Below, piece by piece: positions 11,190 through 22,464 of a stretch of DNA of 64,000 nucleotides. Under the pieces are notes generated by a model. That model worked only from the letters and a program-made list of their open reading frames with translations, did no database searches and was not told where the DNA came from. Source of the DNA: Aphrocallistes beatrix (Eukaryota > Porifera > Hexactinellida > Sceptrulophora > Aphrocallistidae). The position numbers and the translations under genes were made by a program. Where the stretch lies: contig OY725493.1 in NCBI GenBank assembly GCA_963281255.1, forward strand, positions 3,565,857-3,629,856. Direction: 5' to 3'. Every line of letters begins with the position of its first letter. Position 1 is the stretch's first letter.

Positions 11190-11681
11190 ATGCAGCTTAA
11201 GCTTAATTCATTTTGCAAATATTTTATAAAAAAGCAGAAATATCAAGTTTCCCACCTTGCATGGAATTCCACACATGACTTGTTATTTTCTGGAGATTTT
11301 GAAATTCGCTTATGGGATTTAAATTCTGAAAATTCTTCAATTTATTGCTCCCTTTCTTCTTGCCACTCTGTGACTTGTTTAAATCTTTTTAACCGTTTTA
11401 TGAATCCAAGTAATTCTAAAAATAACTCAGAAGTATTAGCAATTGCTACTGCTGAAGGTCGACTACTAATTTTAACAAAAGGAGCCCAATTAGAGAAAGT
11501 CATTGATGCACATAATGGCTCGATTTGTTGCATCCAATGGAATCACGATGGCACTAGTTTAGCTACATGCGGTGAAGATGGAGTTATAAAAATATGGTCA
11601 CGTTTAGGAATGCTTAGAACAACTATAGTCCTTTCAGAAGCTCCGATATACTCTTTCTCTTGGTCACCAAATGATGATCAG
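11190..11681 (+). CDS. IFT80: IFT80-like WD40 protein, exon 1 (start codon)
   Basis: Intraflagellar transport protein 80 is a subunit of the IFT-B complex that carries cargo along cilia. The exon begins at ATG 11190 (MQLKLN..., like the MRLKIS start of IFT80) and encodes 164 codons. WD40 features in order are: VSHLAWN and RLWDLN (repeat 1, residues about 22-48), AEGRLLILTKGAQLEKVIDAH (about 90-110), then IQWNHDGTSLATCGEDG and VIKIWSRLGMLRTT (about 116-147), which matches the IFT80 block GEDGQIKIWSKTGMLRST, and APIYSFSWSPN. It ends CAG/GTATTG at 11681 in phase 0. The next exon lies 20.5 kb away, beyond dense transposons. Residue agreement and exon phase make IFT80 the best call; a related WD40 paralogue is the alternative. 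Confidence 0.85.
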
Positions 11682-12687
11682 GTATTGTAGAATTAGATTG
11701 ATATTTTAGTTTAAAAATTGTCATATGATCCTTAATTAATATATTTTCTGATATAGGAATATAATCTTTGCTCAATGCTAGTTGGTACGAGTTGTAGCTA
11801 GAATTTCTGTTAATCAAAAAATCTACTCCTTAGCTGCTGTTATCTTAAATAAATCCTCAAATTCGCAAAAGATTTAGGGTAGGATTCAGTTTAGTGGGGT
11901 AGCTATTCCCCCACAATGTTCTAACTCAACTGGGTGGTACCTGTTCTAGATCTATTCCCCGCATTATCCTCAGTCTATAGCACCAAAAGTGTCAGGATCC
12001 AGACCCGCCCATGCTATAATATCGGATATTTTGACTTATTTCCATATTCAGGTAAATAATGAGTGACCTAGATTTACTTAAACGAGGTAAAAATCGGGAC
12101 TTATCTTCCTTTGTTAATAGATACCAATCAGTAAAATTTTAGTTTCCTTTGGATTACAATGTTTTTGGAAAGCCTAAAAACTTTCATTCACCAATTGTCC
12201 GCAATGGTCAGTCCTTCTTTTGCTTAGAACCCCAGGTTAAAATTTGAAAGCTATTCTCTAGCATTTTTTGAATTTGTTTACTTTATGTAATTATTGCAAA
12301 CAAAAAACTAAAATTTGGCTCATGTATAAAATTTGATATTTTTGGAAGCTGTCTCTAGCATATTTTAAAAATTCGTCAAAAGGTGTGAAAATATGGAAAT
12401 TATAAAGATGTGAATAATACACATAACCTTTTTAATTGCTATATACTAATACAATTGAGATATTTATGTAAATTATTACTGCAAAATTTTTGATATTAAG
12501 ATCTATTGAACAAGTTTTCCTCTCAGGTTTACAATCAATTTAGTTCCTCCTGATCATGTAGAGTAAATTTGAAAATCCCCGAATTAGTGATTGATAGATT
12601 CGAGTTTATCTTTCAAGAAATATTATGACCATTCACGATGCTTCCTGCTTTGATATAGTTTTAAAGAGCACTTTAGGGGATTGGATA
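11682..12687. other. start of IFT80-like intron 1, no gene seen
   Basis: AT-rich intron sequence after the donor at 11682. No open frame, repeat family member or RNA gene could be supported here. Confidence 0.6.
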
Positions 12688-12966
12688 TTATCTTGGAATG
12701 CAGTGGTTTGAACCCCATGTTGTAAACACTCTAATGGTGCTTTTCTTTTTGCTGGGAAAGGAAGTAATTCGTAGATTGTCATCAACCTGCATGGAGAAGG
12801 CGGGAATTTCTTTCACAGTTCCAAGGGTTATTCCATCGAAAATAACATCTGGACAATCCTTGCATGCCGAACATGTAAAAATTTCCCTGTAATTCATAGC
12901 AATGAGACTATTCATTTCATCGTTGATGAAACCCATGATATTCCCGAGTCTACCTAAACATGCCAA
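12688..12966 (-). pseudogene. possible transposon-derived fragment (CxxC motif, FDGIxLG)
   Basis: A 92-codon open frame on the minus strand contains FTCSACKDCPDVIFDGITLGTVKE (middle written here as two motifs: CSACKDCP and FDGITLGTVK). A Cys pair followed by a hydrophobic strand and a D-G-[IT]-x-[LM]-G motif occurs in catalytic starts of some metazoan transposases of the HMGXB3/KDZ-like group. Only this block is recognisable; no second catalytic motif or terminal repeat is seen. It could be a chance open frame, although the motif is specific enough to note. Confidence 0.35.
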
Positions 12967-13630
12967 TTTCCGATTCTACTAAAAAATATAAATATAAAAT
13001 TATATTCAAGAGATAAAATAAAAAGGCAGAAAAATACAATACCTGACAAATCCTTGAAGTGACATTGTGATTAATTCGCTGTATTCGTATAATAATGAGT
13101 ACTGAATATATAATGACTGATGAGGTTAAGAATGAACTGTGCAGTTCTTGAAATGCTAAATAGATTCGATATTTTCAAATTGTGCTTAAATCTAGATTAT
13201 AGATAATATATCAAAAAAATATTTAGTTTAGTATACTGTAACTACCTTGATGGCCTGGCAAGAAAGGCAAGAAAACTTCACCCTCAGTGTAGATTATTGT
13301 TCCTTTCGTTGGCGTGCTGGTCGCGATCACAAAGTCTATAGCATTAAGAATGTAATTGTTTAATATCTACCGGAAACTGAATTCCATCCTCGAGTTGATC
13401 ATTATATATGTACATTGTCAGGATATAATGGAATGGAGAATTTGAAAAGGCTAGATAGTTTTTTTTTCAGATATGATCAATTGTGCAACTACTATTAGAA
13501 GCATTTCAACGGCTACAAGACTTCATAGAACTTCTAATTTGTTTCTGATTGATACCAAATCTAGTTTTGCATCGAATGGAAACGATTGAAATTCATTTAA
13601 AAAAATAAATTGAATAAATATATTTTTATG
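12967..13630. other. intron sequence, no gene seen
   Basis: AT-rich stretch without recognisable coding or repeat family. Confidence 0.5.
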
Positions 13631-13635
13631 GATAC

Positions 13636-14395
13636 AAGCGCATATAGTTTACTTGGCGGAGACTTCGTCCACCAGAGGCGCCATTTGAGCGCATAGGTTC
13701 ACAATGAATAATTATAAGGTAGAATAAAAGCCCTAAATAAATATATCTTACTGTTATAATCCATATCACTCAAAATCACAAAATTTTCAATTTTTGCATT
13801 TTTGATGTGTAATGGCTACGTGACGTTATAACACAGTAATGAGTCATCGTTTTACATGGTGAGAGTGGTAAGACTGTTAATGCCACGTTCTTCACAGAGA
13901 AAGTGCTCCCAAACTTGATAAAAAACGTAAAAGAGGTTCGTCCCAAGGCTAAAATGAGAGGAATCAAATTATTAATTGATAACGCTAGTTCGCATACATC
14001 CAAGCTCGCCAAAAATTTTTTGGAAGCAGAGGGGTTAGATTTACTTCCACACCCCCCCATACTCACCAGACCTAGCTCCTTGTGATTTTTGGTTGTTCCC
14101 CAAGCTCAAAATCTACCTTCAAGGCAAGGAATTTTACTCGAGACAAACCCTGGCGACGGCCTGTACCAGTACTTGACTTCTAAACCATCCCCGAAGAAGA
14201 GTACAGGAGTGTGTTTGTAAAGTGAGTGGATCGATTAAAAAAGTGCAGTAGGAAGAGATTACTTCGAGTAAATAATAGGTTAAATCGGATTCTATAGCGT
14301 TTGTTTATTATTTTATGGCATGACCCGCAAGACTTTTTTAATGTCCTAGTATCTCCTAAAATGGCTGAGTTGTAATCAAAATACTGAAGTTTCTA
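13636..14395 (+). mobile_element. family A MITE, degenerate copy split by a mariner fragment
   Basis: The left part shows an eroded family A core (ACAAGCGCATATAG, GGCGGAGACTTCGTCCACC, AGGCGCC) and then the family A interior (AAATCACAAAATTTTCAAT, TGACGTTATAACACAGTAATGAGTCATC) to about 13857. The right part resumes at about 14330 with TATCTCCTAAAATGGCTGAG, also family A. Between them sits a mariner piece. An intact family A copy follows at 14396. Confidence 0.6.
13858..14275 (+). pseudogene. mariner (DD34D) transposase C-terminal fragment
   Basis: The + strand reads a mariner catalytic C-half: KTVNATFFTEKVLPNL, then LLIDNASSHTSKLAKNFLEA (second catalytic Asp) and, after a frameshift in a run of seven C at about 14051, PPYSPDLAPCDFWLFPKLK with the final Asp of DD34D, then KFYSRQ-like tail residues with a stop. 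The HTH domain and first Asp are missing. SETMAR-type mariners have this pattern. No mariner terminal repeats were found around it; it sits inside a family A MITE copy. Confidence 0.8.
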
Positions 14396-14936
14396 TCCTT
14401 ACTATTAAAACTTGATTAATGTTTGTATGTGTATATATATATACAAGCGCGCTTCGCTTGCTTGCGCTGCGCGGCTGGCGGACACTTTGTGTCCGCCGGA
14501 GGCTCCCTTCGGGCGCCTGGAGGTGACATTGGTTAATTAAAAGGGATATATCGTCTATAAATATGTCCATCTTAGTTTTAAAATCGATATCACTCGAAAA
14601 AACACCAAATTTGTCAATTTCTAAAATTTTGATGAGTAATGATGACGTCATATATGTTAGACGTGTTAGGACACAGATTCTATTAAAATTTCAGCCTTCT
14701 ATCTCATATAATGGCTGAGTTATGCCCGAATAACTGTGTTGCTTAACTTTCAAAAATGTGACAATGGCGTCATAATTCCATGATGAGTCGACATTTTCGT
14801 CTGATCTCAGAACTTACTGGAGCCATAGCCAAAATACTCCCACATGCCAAAAATCAGCCTTCTGCGCCCGGCAGTTTCTTCAATCAATTCGTTACAGATA
14901 TATATATATACAATAATCGAGTTTTAATAGTAAGGA
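14396..14936 (+). mobile_element. family A MITE, full-length copy 1
   Basis: Both ends are present: TCCTTACTATTAAAACTTGA at the left and TTTTAATAGTAAGGA at the right, with TA on both sides. The order inside is (TA)n, GC-rich core 14450-14522, AT-rich interior with ATGATGACGTCATA, GGCTGAGTTATGCCCG, CATGCCAAAAATCAGC, CAATTCGTTACAGATA, then (TA)n. No coding. The core holds several small perfect hairpins (GGCGGACAC TTT GTGTCCGCC is one). The TA flanks point to Tc1/mariner-type mobilisation; a Helentron-like alternative cannot be excluded. Confidence 0.85.
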
Positions 14937-15052
14937 TATATACTCTAACCGGATAAAAGTATTTGAAATCTTTACTATTTCCTATCGATTATAACAGTAG
15001 GACTGACGTATTTAGAGATGTTTTCTCCCTTATAATTAATCAATGTGACCCT
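14937..15052 (-). repeat. family A MITE fragment, reversed
   Basis: TCGATTATAACAGTAGGAC ... TTAGAGATG..TCTCCC ... AATTAATCAATGTGACCC is the reverse complement of the family A interior next to the core, truncated before the core. Confidence 0.65.
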
Positions 15053-15589
15053 GTTCAATGCCAAAGAGCTGTCAACTCTTGATAGATAACAATGGTTATA
15101 AAATAAAATATTATACTACATTATATTAACTAACTTGTAAAGGTAGGCAAACAATGTTATCTCCTCACTGAAGTTTTTCTTAAGGATACCAAGGATGCCT
15201 TCGAAATTTTTTAAATATTTTTTTATTGTCTTAAAAGTAACTTCATTGGATAGGTTTTCACTCTGAGCTCGAATGATTTCATAATAATTAAGATTTTCCA
15301 AATTTACCCCCTATATATTCCCTACAATTGAAAATTTCGGTCACTTTTTAATTTTTTTTTTTTAAATTTTTTTTACCCTCTTAGTATCAAAGTGGTTACT
15401 TGATGATTTTATTATTATTAGACGTTTTAACCTATTCTGTTAGAGCGTTGTAATTTTTCCATCATGTAATACATGTGTAACCAAGATCGAACCTCATTCA
15501 TTCCATTTTTTTCTTTTTGCTCCAGAAATATTCAATGTTACGTTATCAATTAGTAATGATTGTTTTATTGTTTGTACTTGTGGTATATA
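15053..15589. other. no gene seen
   Basis: AT-rich DNA with a run of T near 15345-15375. A 61-codon minus-strand open frame at 15116-15301 has no recognisable motif. Confidence 0.5.
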
Positions 15590-16068
15590 CACTAAGCGGA
15601 CAAAAGTATTCCAACACTTGATACTTTCCCATACAAATAATACTAAATCGGATTTTTTAATGAAGTGCAATACGTTCAAATTCAAAGAGATACTAAAAAT
15701 CTGATTTCAGATTCGAAATCTACACATTCGAATTAGTCATAGTTGAACATAACTAATAAATTACACAACTCAATGAACAATCTTATCAGCCTGAGCCACC
15801 ATAGGCAATTCATTGCCATCATGTATAGTAGTGAAAATGGGTGTATGTGGCATAAGGTTGCACTGATTGATATTTACAAAAAGTTAGGAATGAATGATTA
15901 ATTAGAAAAATTAACCTGTGACTAATTTGAATGCGTATTATTCGAATCTGGAATCCGATTAGCTGTATCCCATACCGTTTAGAAGTAACCCTCTTCATGA
16001 ATAGACCCATTTTAATATTATTTGTATGGGAAAGAATCAAGTGTTGAAATACTTTTGTCCGCTTAGTG
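15590..16068. mobile_element. Tc1-type MITE (CACTAAGCGGACAAAAG ends)
   Basis: CACTAAGCGGACAAAAGTAT at the left and its complement at the right (ending GCTTAGTG) are flanked by TA at 15588-15589 and 16069-16070. The inverted ends extend at least 55 bases with few mismatches. Length is 479 bp, with no coding. Confidence 0.92.
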
Positions 16069-16326
16069 TACTATGGATTCTCTAGTCATTTCCCTTGAAA
16101 AAGAGATATAACTCCACTTGATAAAGATGATGAAATCTTTTATGCTTTAAAATTCTAAATCTATTCTTTTACTATTTTGTATTTATTTTAGTATTGTTGT
16201 TTGATTATTACAGTTAGATTTAGTGCCCAATATTTTGATCAAAACTCAAATTGATTTAAAATGTTTTATGAAAATACTAATATACTTTTTACATAATTAG
16301 AGTTTTAGCATACTGTTATTCCAGTG

Positions 16327-19155
16327 ATGTCTTTCACCTCTTCGAGTTGCGATGCCCCCCTTGTTATTTCGGATGTTGGTGACCCCAATTCTGGGGTCGA
16401 TTCTGGTTCAATCTCTCCAGATTCTCTTGTTCAATCCCCCACCACCTCTACACCCAGTACAGTTGGACTTTCCAGGACTTTCTTTGATTTTGAGTTCTTC
16501 CCAGGAGACAGCAGCTTCTTCCCACCAATCTCCTCCAACATCGAAAAAAGGGCGTCCATTTGGAAAGACTTTTCGTGGGAATCAACACACCCTGCCCAAA
16601 AAGACTGTCAAACTGGATAAATCACGACCACATAAAAATGTTGGACACCGACTTCCTAGGAGAGGATATATATCCGATATATCAGTGCCTAGAATGTCCA
16701 CTAAATCACAAATGTTATGCCATTATCCAACCTCTAACCGCATTGTTTCAGTTGGTGCACATAGACCTAGAGGAATGCGGTTACTTGATACGGACATTCT
16801 ATCCGATATTTGCGTATCTCAAATATTCGGACTGCGGAGATCACTTAGAACTTTATGAACATCCGTGGGAACATGGATGGAATACGCGTTTTTTTGTGAA
16901 TGTAGCCGTTGTCCCCTAGTTGTTTCAGAGTTTCCTTCCTCCAGACCTTGAGAACCCAAGGAACGAAACATGTGTCAATGTTTCCCTTCCAGTCAGAGAA
17001 ATGACGGATGTTACTATGCGTTCCGTACTCGCTGTACACTCTACTGGAATGTCCTGGAGAGATCTCCACAAGTTTGCCACCATCTTTGATATGCCTCCAC
17101 CTCTTAGACATATGCCTACGCGATATATCGAACGCTTAGATACCCTTGGAACCCAGGCATGCCATATCTCTATGCTCTCCGCAGCTCAGAATTTGAGATC
17201 GCGAGTCGACGCACAACCATCTCCTGAGTCGAAAGCGATCAATGTTATCGTTAGCTGTGACAGTTCCTGGAAGACTCTAGGCTCCCAACATTGGCTTCGG
17301 ATCTGTTATTTCCACAGTGTCGAAGAAGGTTCTGGATTTCGAGCTTCTTAGTCGGCTTTGTGAGAAGTGCGGAACATGGTCTGCGGCAAAGCGAGAATCT
17401 GAACCCGAGAAGTACAGTCAGTGGCTTGAATCAGGCTTGGACCAGGTCAAGATTTCCTGACCGGTGACCCGGCTGATCCGGTAAGCTCTGACCCGGTGAC
17501 CCGGTTTTCCAGGAAACATTAATTTTCTATATTCATGCGATTTGATATCGCATGAATATAGAAAAGTGATGTTATTTCGATATATGATATTTACTATATT
17601 TAAGTGAACACTAAGAATGAATGATAATTTATGAGTAATTTTATGATTAATAATGGAGATAAATATTAGAAGTATACTAAACCGGGTCAAGTCAAAATCA
17701 GTGATCCGGTTCTGACCCGGAAATTTATTGAAAATAGTGACCCGGTTGACCCTGTGACCCGGTCTATTCGTGACCCGGTCCAAGCCTGGCTTGAATTACA
17801 CCGTCCTCATTGCATGAAAAATTTTGAGGGATCTTCGCAGGCAATGGAACCAGAGGCAGCTCGACGCATTTGGGCTCGGTCTTTAGATCTCGGTCTTGCC
17901 TATTCGATCTTTGTCGGGGATGGTGATTCTAAAGCATACCAAGCAGTCTCTAGATGAATCCTTATCAATTTATCAAAGTAAGTAAGCAGGAGTGTACCAC
18001 TCATGTAACAAAACGAAAACATTTAAAAAAGATAAAAAGTAACACGAAAAACCATACATACATACAACATCGCCTAACAGAAGACAAGGCAAATTATATT
18101 TCATCTAATTATTCGACTGTAGTCTTCCAGAATCGGGGTAAATCAGCGGAATCTATTTCACAGGCCTTATGGATTTTAGTTTCTCACGTCACAGGAGATC
18201 ATAATAAATGTCCAGATGGGTCAGCATCCTGGTGCCAATGGAAACTAGCCGAAACTACTGGTTCAATCGCTCCCCCAGCTGTTACAAATTTTTCCACCTT
18301 GGACATTGCGAAAGTTGAAGAGACATTCCAACTATTTGCTTCTATCGAGTTTTGCAGTCATCTCACTCATGGTTTGAATCAGAATGCCAATGAATCACTC
18401 CATAATACTATCTGGAGTTTGATTCCTAAGAGTCGATACGTGTCTCCACAGTCAATTCGTGTTAGCGTAAGTTTGCTATCCTGATTTTCAATGAAGGCGA
18501 AGCTTTTATTTATAAGCTCATGGCAGAGCTAGGATTGAATCCCTCTAAGAATATATACTTTGAAGCAATGAACCGCGAAAATGAACGCAGAAGGAATGCT
18601 AGTCATCAGGTCGGGACCAATGTCCAACGACGAAGGAGGCGTCTTCGTAATATGAAGCTACATCGTGAAAGAGATTTACAGAAAAAAGAGGGTGGGCCAA
18701 GTTATTTAAGTTCATCATTTGGTTCAGAGAGTAGTGTTGGTATATCTACTGGTCCTAGCTCTTCGAGAGGTCGTAGAACTTCTCTTCGTGGAACCAGGAA
18801 GGTTGTAACTCGGGGAAAGACATCGATAACAGCACGCGAAGAGAGGAATATCGTTTCCGTTTCTTCTCTTCGGTCCAAGAGGAGTCTTTTTAGCTCGTCA
18901 GATCAGTCTCCAGGGTATCATAGCTCTGTTGAGGATATTTCTAGTCCTAGTGACGTTAGTGAGGATGACAAAACGTGCCATTTGTGTGACCTTGAATATC
19001 CCCCAATTCTCAATACGCGTCAGATTGGTCGTAAAGAGAGCATTGATTGGCTCAGATGTGTTAGGTGCTCTGGATGGTGGTATTTTTATTGCGTGGATGA
19101 GTCAAGAGTCAAAGACCGCAATCAATGGATTTGCGAAGTGTATCCACAGAAATAA
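16327..19155 (+). pseudogene. MULE (Mutator-like) transposase pseudogene with C-terminal zinc finger
   Basis: Reading frames follow each other on + and together look like a metazoan Mutator-like transposase. The N-part has a basic KKGRPFGKTFRGN AT-hook-like motif (frame 1). A long frame from 16560 to 17351 with one TAG at 16917 has VNVSLPVREMTDVTMRSVLA and SWRDLHKFATIFDMPPP. The next frame has KVLDFELLSRLCEKC and, past a hAT MITE insert (17432-17788), HCMKNFEGSSQAMEPEAA and FVGDGDSKAYQAV, typical MULE core blocks. A further frame from 17954 gives TTHVTKR and NANESLHNTIWSLIPK. The last frame (18520-19155) is basic and Ser-rich and ends in a CHLCDLEY / RCVRCSGWWYFYC treble-clef or PHD-like finger. 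About five lesions are visible. The terminal repeats were not identified. Confidence 0.85.
17432..17788. mobile_element. hAT-type MITE inserted in the MULE gene
   Basis: Ends CAGGCTTGGACC and GGTCCAAGCCTG; the 8-bp target duplication GCTTGAAT is present on both sides (17424-17431, 17789-17796). The interior has many GACCCGGT motifs near both ends, and a perfect 17-bp hairpin at about 17524-17562. Removing it with one duplication rejoins the MULE frame at this point. Confidence 0.95.
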
Positions 19156-19430
19156 TACGATTTCCATTCCAAAATTCACAGGTTTATTTATAAACCAATT
19201 CCAGGTTTAGATATAAACCGAAATGTACATGATAGAATATTTTACCTAGATACAATTAGGGAAAGCTAATCTGATACTTTTCCAAATTCCTATTCAATAA
19301 ACTAGGTAATATTAGTATAAGCACAATAAAAGCGTTGGAAAAATAACAAAAGTAAAGGTTATCAAGGGAATCATGCGAATAATACCTCAAAATAAGTTAA
19401 AATTCAGATAAAGTTCAGAATTGGTTGATG
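19156..19430. other. no gene seen
   Basis: AT-rich DNA 3' of the MULE pseudogene. A short tandem similarity (TTTATAAACCAATTCCAGG / TTTAGATATAAACCG) may belong to the MULE end. Confidence 0.4.
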
Positions 19431-19788
19431 TCCGTGCAATTAAGTACCTGATATATAAAATTACATTAAATAATATACTAATATAGAGGTTCCTCAAGGA
19501 ACCTTCTGTAAAAAAACACATATTTCTCGAGCTATCATTGCTTTTACTGCTATACAAATCCTATGGGGAACTTTGAATACATGTAAAAAGGGTTATCCTG
19601 ATCAAGAAATATGAGTCACTTGATTACTCTATCCAGGAAAATCTTACTATTGTTGCTATTAATGCATATTAAAAAAATGGTTCAATTTCCTTAAAAAATG
19701 TCGAAGTTATGGCCTTGGATCTCCAAAATTTGTACAAACCCCCCTTTTCGGGGAAAACAAGACATTTCTCTTTATCCTAGGATCTAAA

Positions 19789-19890
19789 CAGGTCCAGCGG
19801 AGCCGTACCAATTTTATGCCATTATGGCTTATTTTCATATGCAAATTTGGTTTTGGCCGGACCAATAAAAAGTTGCTTCCGCCGGACCTG
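19789..19890. mobile_element. short inverted-end insertion (about 102 bp)
   Basis: CAGGTCCAGCGGA at the left and TTCCGCCGGACCTG at the right form short inverted ends, with CTAAA on both sides as a possible 5-bp duplication. Sister repeat copies lack this stretch, which supports an insertion. The family is not recognised. Confidence 0.55.
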
Positions 19891-20138
19891 CTAAATGCCC
19901 AAATTCTTAGCTCTTAACGGCTAATATACATTTATACCGATAAATATACATGATTCATTAATAATAATTGCTTCGTATACAATGGAATGTTGATTTTTTA
20001 AAAAATTTATTAGCATTTGATGACGCAGCATAATCAGAAAATACTAACTTGAAAAGTCGTAGACTCTTGTTCTAACTTCCTAATATACTTTTGAGATGCC
20101 CCTCTTTCACTATAAACGAAGAGATTTAACATTTTATA

Positions 20139-21141
20139 TCAACAAGCGCGCTTCGCTTGCTTGCGCTGCGCGGCTGGTGGACACTTCGTGTCCGCCGGAG
20201 GCTCCCTTCGGTCGCCTGGAGGTGACATTGGTTAAATATAAGGGAGATGTAATCTCTAAATATGTCCATCTTAGTTTTAAAATCGATATCACTCGAAAAA
20301 ACATCAAATTTGTCAATTTTTAAAATTTTGGTGAGTAATGATGACGTCATAGCAAAGTGATGTGTCATCATTTTTTATCATAGTTGCATCATATGTGAGA
20401 CGTGTTAGTATACATATTCTATTAAAATTTCAGCATTCTATCTCCTATAATGGCTGAGTTATGCCCAAATAACTGTGTTGCTTAACTTTTAAAAATGTGA
20501 CAATGACGTCATAATTCCATGATGAGTAAACATTTTGCTCTGAGCTCAGAACTTACTGGAGCCATAGCCAAAAGACTCCCACATGCCAAAAATTAGCTTT
20601 CTGTGCCCGGCAGTTTCTTCAATCAATTCGTTACAGATATATATTTACAGTGGAACCTGTATATAACGGCCACCCAAGGGACTGGACAAAATTGGCCGTT
20701 ATACACAGGTGGCCGTTATATACAGGTGATTGTCTTAATCCCCAAAAGGTATCAACGTAGTGAAATTAATATCAAGCTTTTAGAAATCTATTACTTGAAG
20801 TAATATAATGAAACTTGTTTATCGTTCGTAACAGGTTCTGTCATAAACACATAAAAAGGTGAAAAATTTGATGGTCGTTATAGACAGGTAGTGACCATTA
20901 TAGACAGATGATGGCCGTTATACACAGTTTTTGGGTCAGTAAGGGACTGCAAATGGGTGGCCGCTGGCCGCGTTGAGCAGGTGACCGCTATACACAGGGT
21001 AAATATTATGGAATTTCGGACGGGACTGTTCAATGGTGACCGCTATAGACAGGCGACCGTTATACAGAGTGGCCGTTATAGCAGGTTCGACTGTATATAT
21101 ATATATATACACAAACATTATTCGAGTTTTAATAGTAAGGA
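20139..21141 (+). mobile_element. family A MITE, copy 2, with nested pogo-type MITE
   Basis: Starts at CAAGCGCGCTTCGC with the left TIR and TA tract absent, and ends in TTTTAATAGTAAGGA. The GC core is 20144-20220. The pogo-type MITE 20648-21093 sits in its terminal (TA)n tract. Confidence 0.85.
20648..21093. mobile_element. pogo/Tigger-type MITE (CAGTGGAACCTG ends), copy 2
   Basis: Same element as 10459-10871, with TA flanks and matching ends, slightly longer because of an extra GGTCGTTATAGACAGGTAG-like repeat near the middle. Confidence 0.9.
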
Positions 21142-21942
21142 TTAACATGAATTATTATTCTCAAATTTTTGAAAACATTCGGGACTTCGGGCCTCAGCGG
21201 AATCTAGCCATTTTTAAAAAAATTTTCAATATTTATCATTAATATCACTTCAAATATGTTAAAATAATGTAGTTCTATGATATTATACACCTGCAAACGC
21301 ATTTCGTTGTCATTTATTACACATTGTACATTATCTTGAATCGATTAACTTTAAATCTTTATATCTCATAACTTTAAAATTCAAAAATTAGTTGTCTTTA
21401 AATAATTAAATGTCAAATTTGGCTTGAGATATAAGGCTGAAATTCATACTAGTTGTTCAATATCATTGTGCGACAAACGTAGGACCACCAGATTTTCGAT
21501 ATCTTGTAACTTTGCGATTTTATTGCTGATTCACCAAAGAAAAAGGGGAGTTTTCGCCGATTTTTGGCACTTTTTTTTCAAATCTCTATAAAATGAACGA
21601 TTTTTGTAATTTCAACTTTCTTCTGGTCCTATGCGATAGCAAATATGATAGACTATATATGAATCAATTTTGAAAGCATTTGCTCCAATGATATGTTCAA
21701 AACAATTCACAGAGTGAAAAATTCTCTACCATTAAGATGTGCTAGAAAAAAAAAAAGGACTTTGAGACGCTGTAACTCAAAAACTAAAAAAAAAGAAAGA
21801 AATGCGAACCAAAAACGGTTTGGCATGCGTTATTATTTTTTAAAGGAGATACCTCCCCACGCTTAACATCTTATATATCTCTCTTCTTAACATATGCTGT
21901 AAGCCAAACCTAAGGATTTTTCGCGGGCAGTATCCTTCATAC

Positions 21943-22460
21943 TTATATGTATTCTAAATAATTTTGCGACATACTGTGTATCATTTGATTTAAATCATTC
22001 AACCCTACCAAATGTGGTGTAATTATATAATACCTGCGTCTCCTTTTCTAAATAAAAGTATTTTCTAATGACCTAAAATGAATTGTAATCTCGGTATTTC
22101 GGGATAATCTAGTATTATCCCGAAATACCGGTAGTGAATCATTGTTTGTTACTAGATTAAAAATGGCTGCTTCGAGATAGTTTTTAGTTATAGGGATGTG
22201 GAATGTATGTTTGTTCTCAGAGGAAGATCTAACTTTCAAGAAAGTTAGGATAAAATAGTTTCAATTTGACAGATGTCAGAAATAGTATTAATTGATAGTG
22301 AAGACATTTGTCCAAGAAGATATCCATTCGCAGACAAAAATGAATTTATTTCAACGTATGCATATACAGTAATTCTCTGATCAATCAATTTGGGAAGTAT
22401 GAATCTAACTGCCTGATGGAAACCACACTAACCAGTTACTAGGTAATAAAACTAACTCAA
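21943..22460. other. no gene; contains a perfect hairpin
   Basis: AT-rich intron DNA. At 22092-22108 and 22114-22130 CGGTATTTCGGGATAAT meets its exact complement over a 5-base loop. Confidence 0.6.
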
Positions 22461-22464
22461 AGTT

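Larger units (their letters stand above)
19430..21942 (+). mobile_element. TTAA-bounded repeat, 5'-truncated copy with nested MITEs
   Basis: The left part (about 19430-20138) matches the middle of the tandem units (AGGTTCCTCAAGGAACC, TCTATGG-like and CTAACTTCCTAATATAC landmarks). A family A copy interrupts it (20139-21141). The right part (21144-21942) continues to GCCCACGCTTAACATC and one 73-bp tail ending GTATCC. The final TTAA is eroded to TTCA. The head is missing. Confidence 0.75.

Noticed and set aside
14450-14522. GC-rich family A core as a tRNA or other structured RNA gene
   Set aside because: No tRNA cloverleaf, A/B boxes or conserved loops could be made out; the core recurs with the rest of a MITE.
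20096-20371. Open frames on both strands over family A cores (also near 34966, 41628, 51132)
   Set aside because: They recur because the core is GC-rich and stop-poor in every frame; the peptides differ by orientation and have no common protein.
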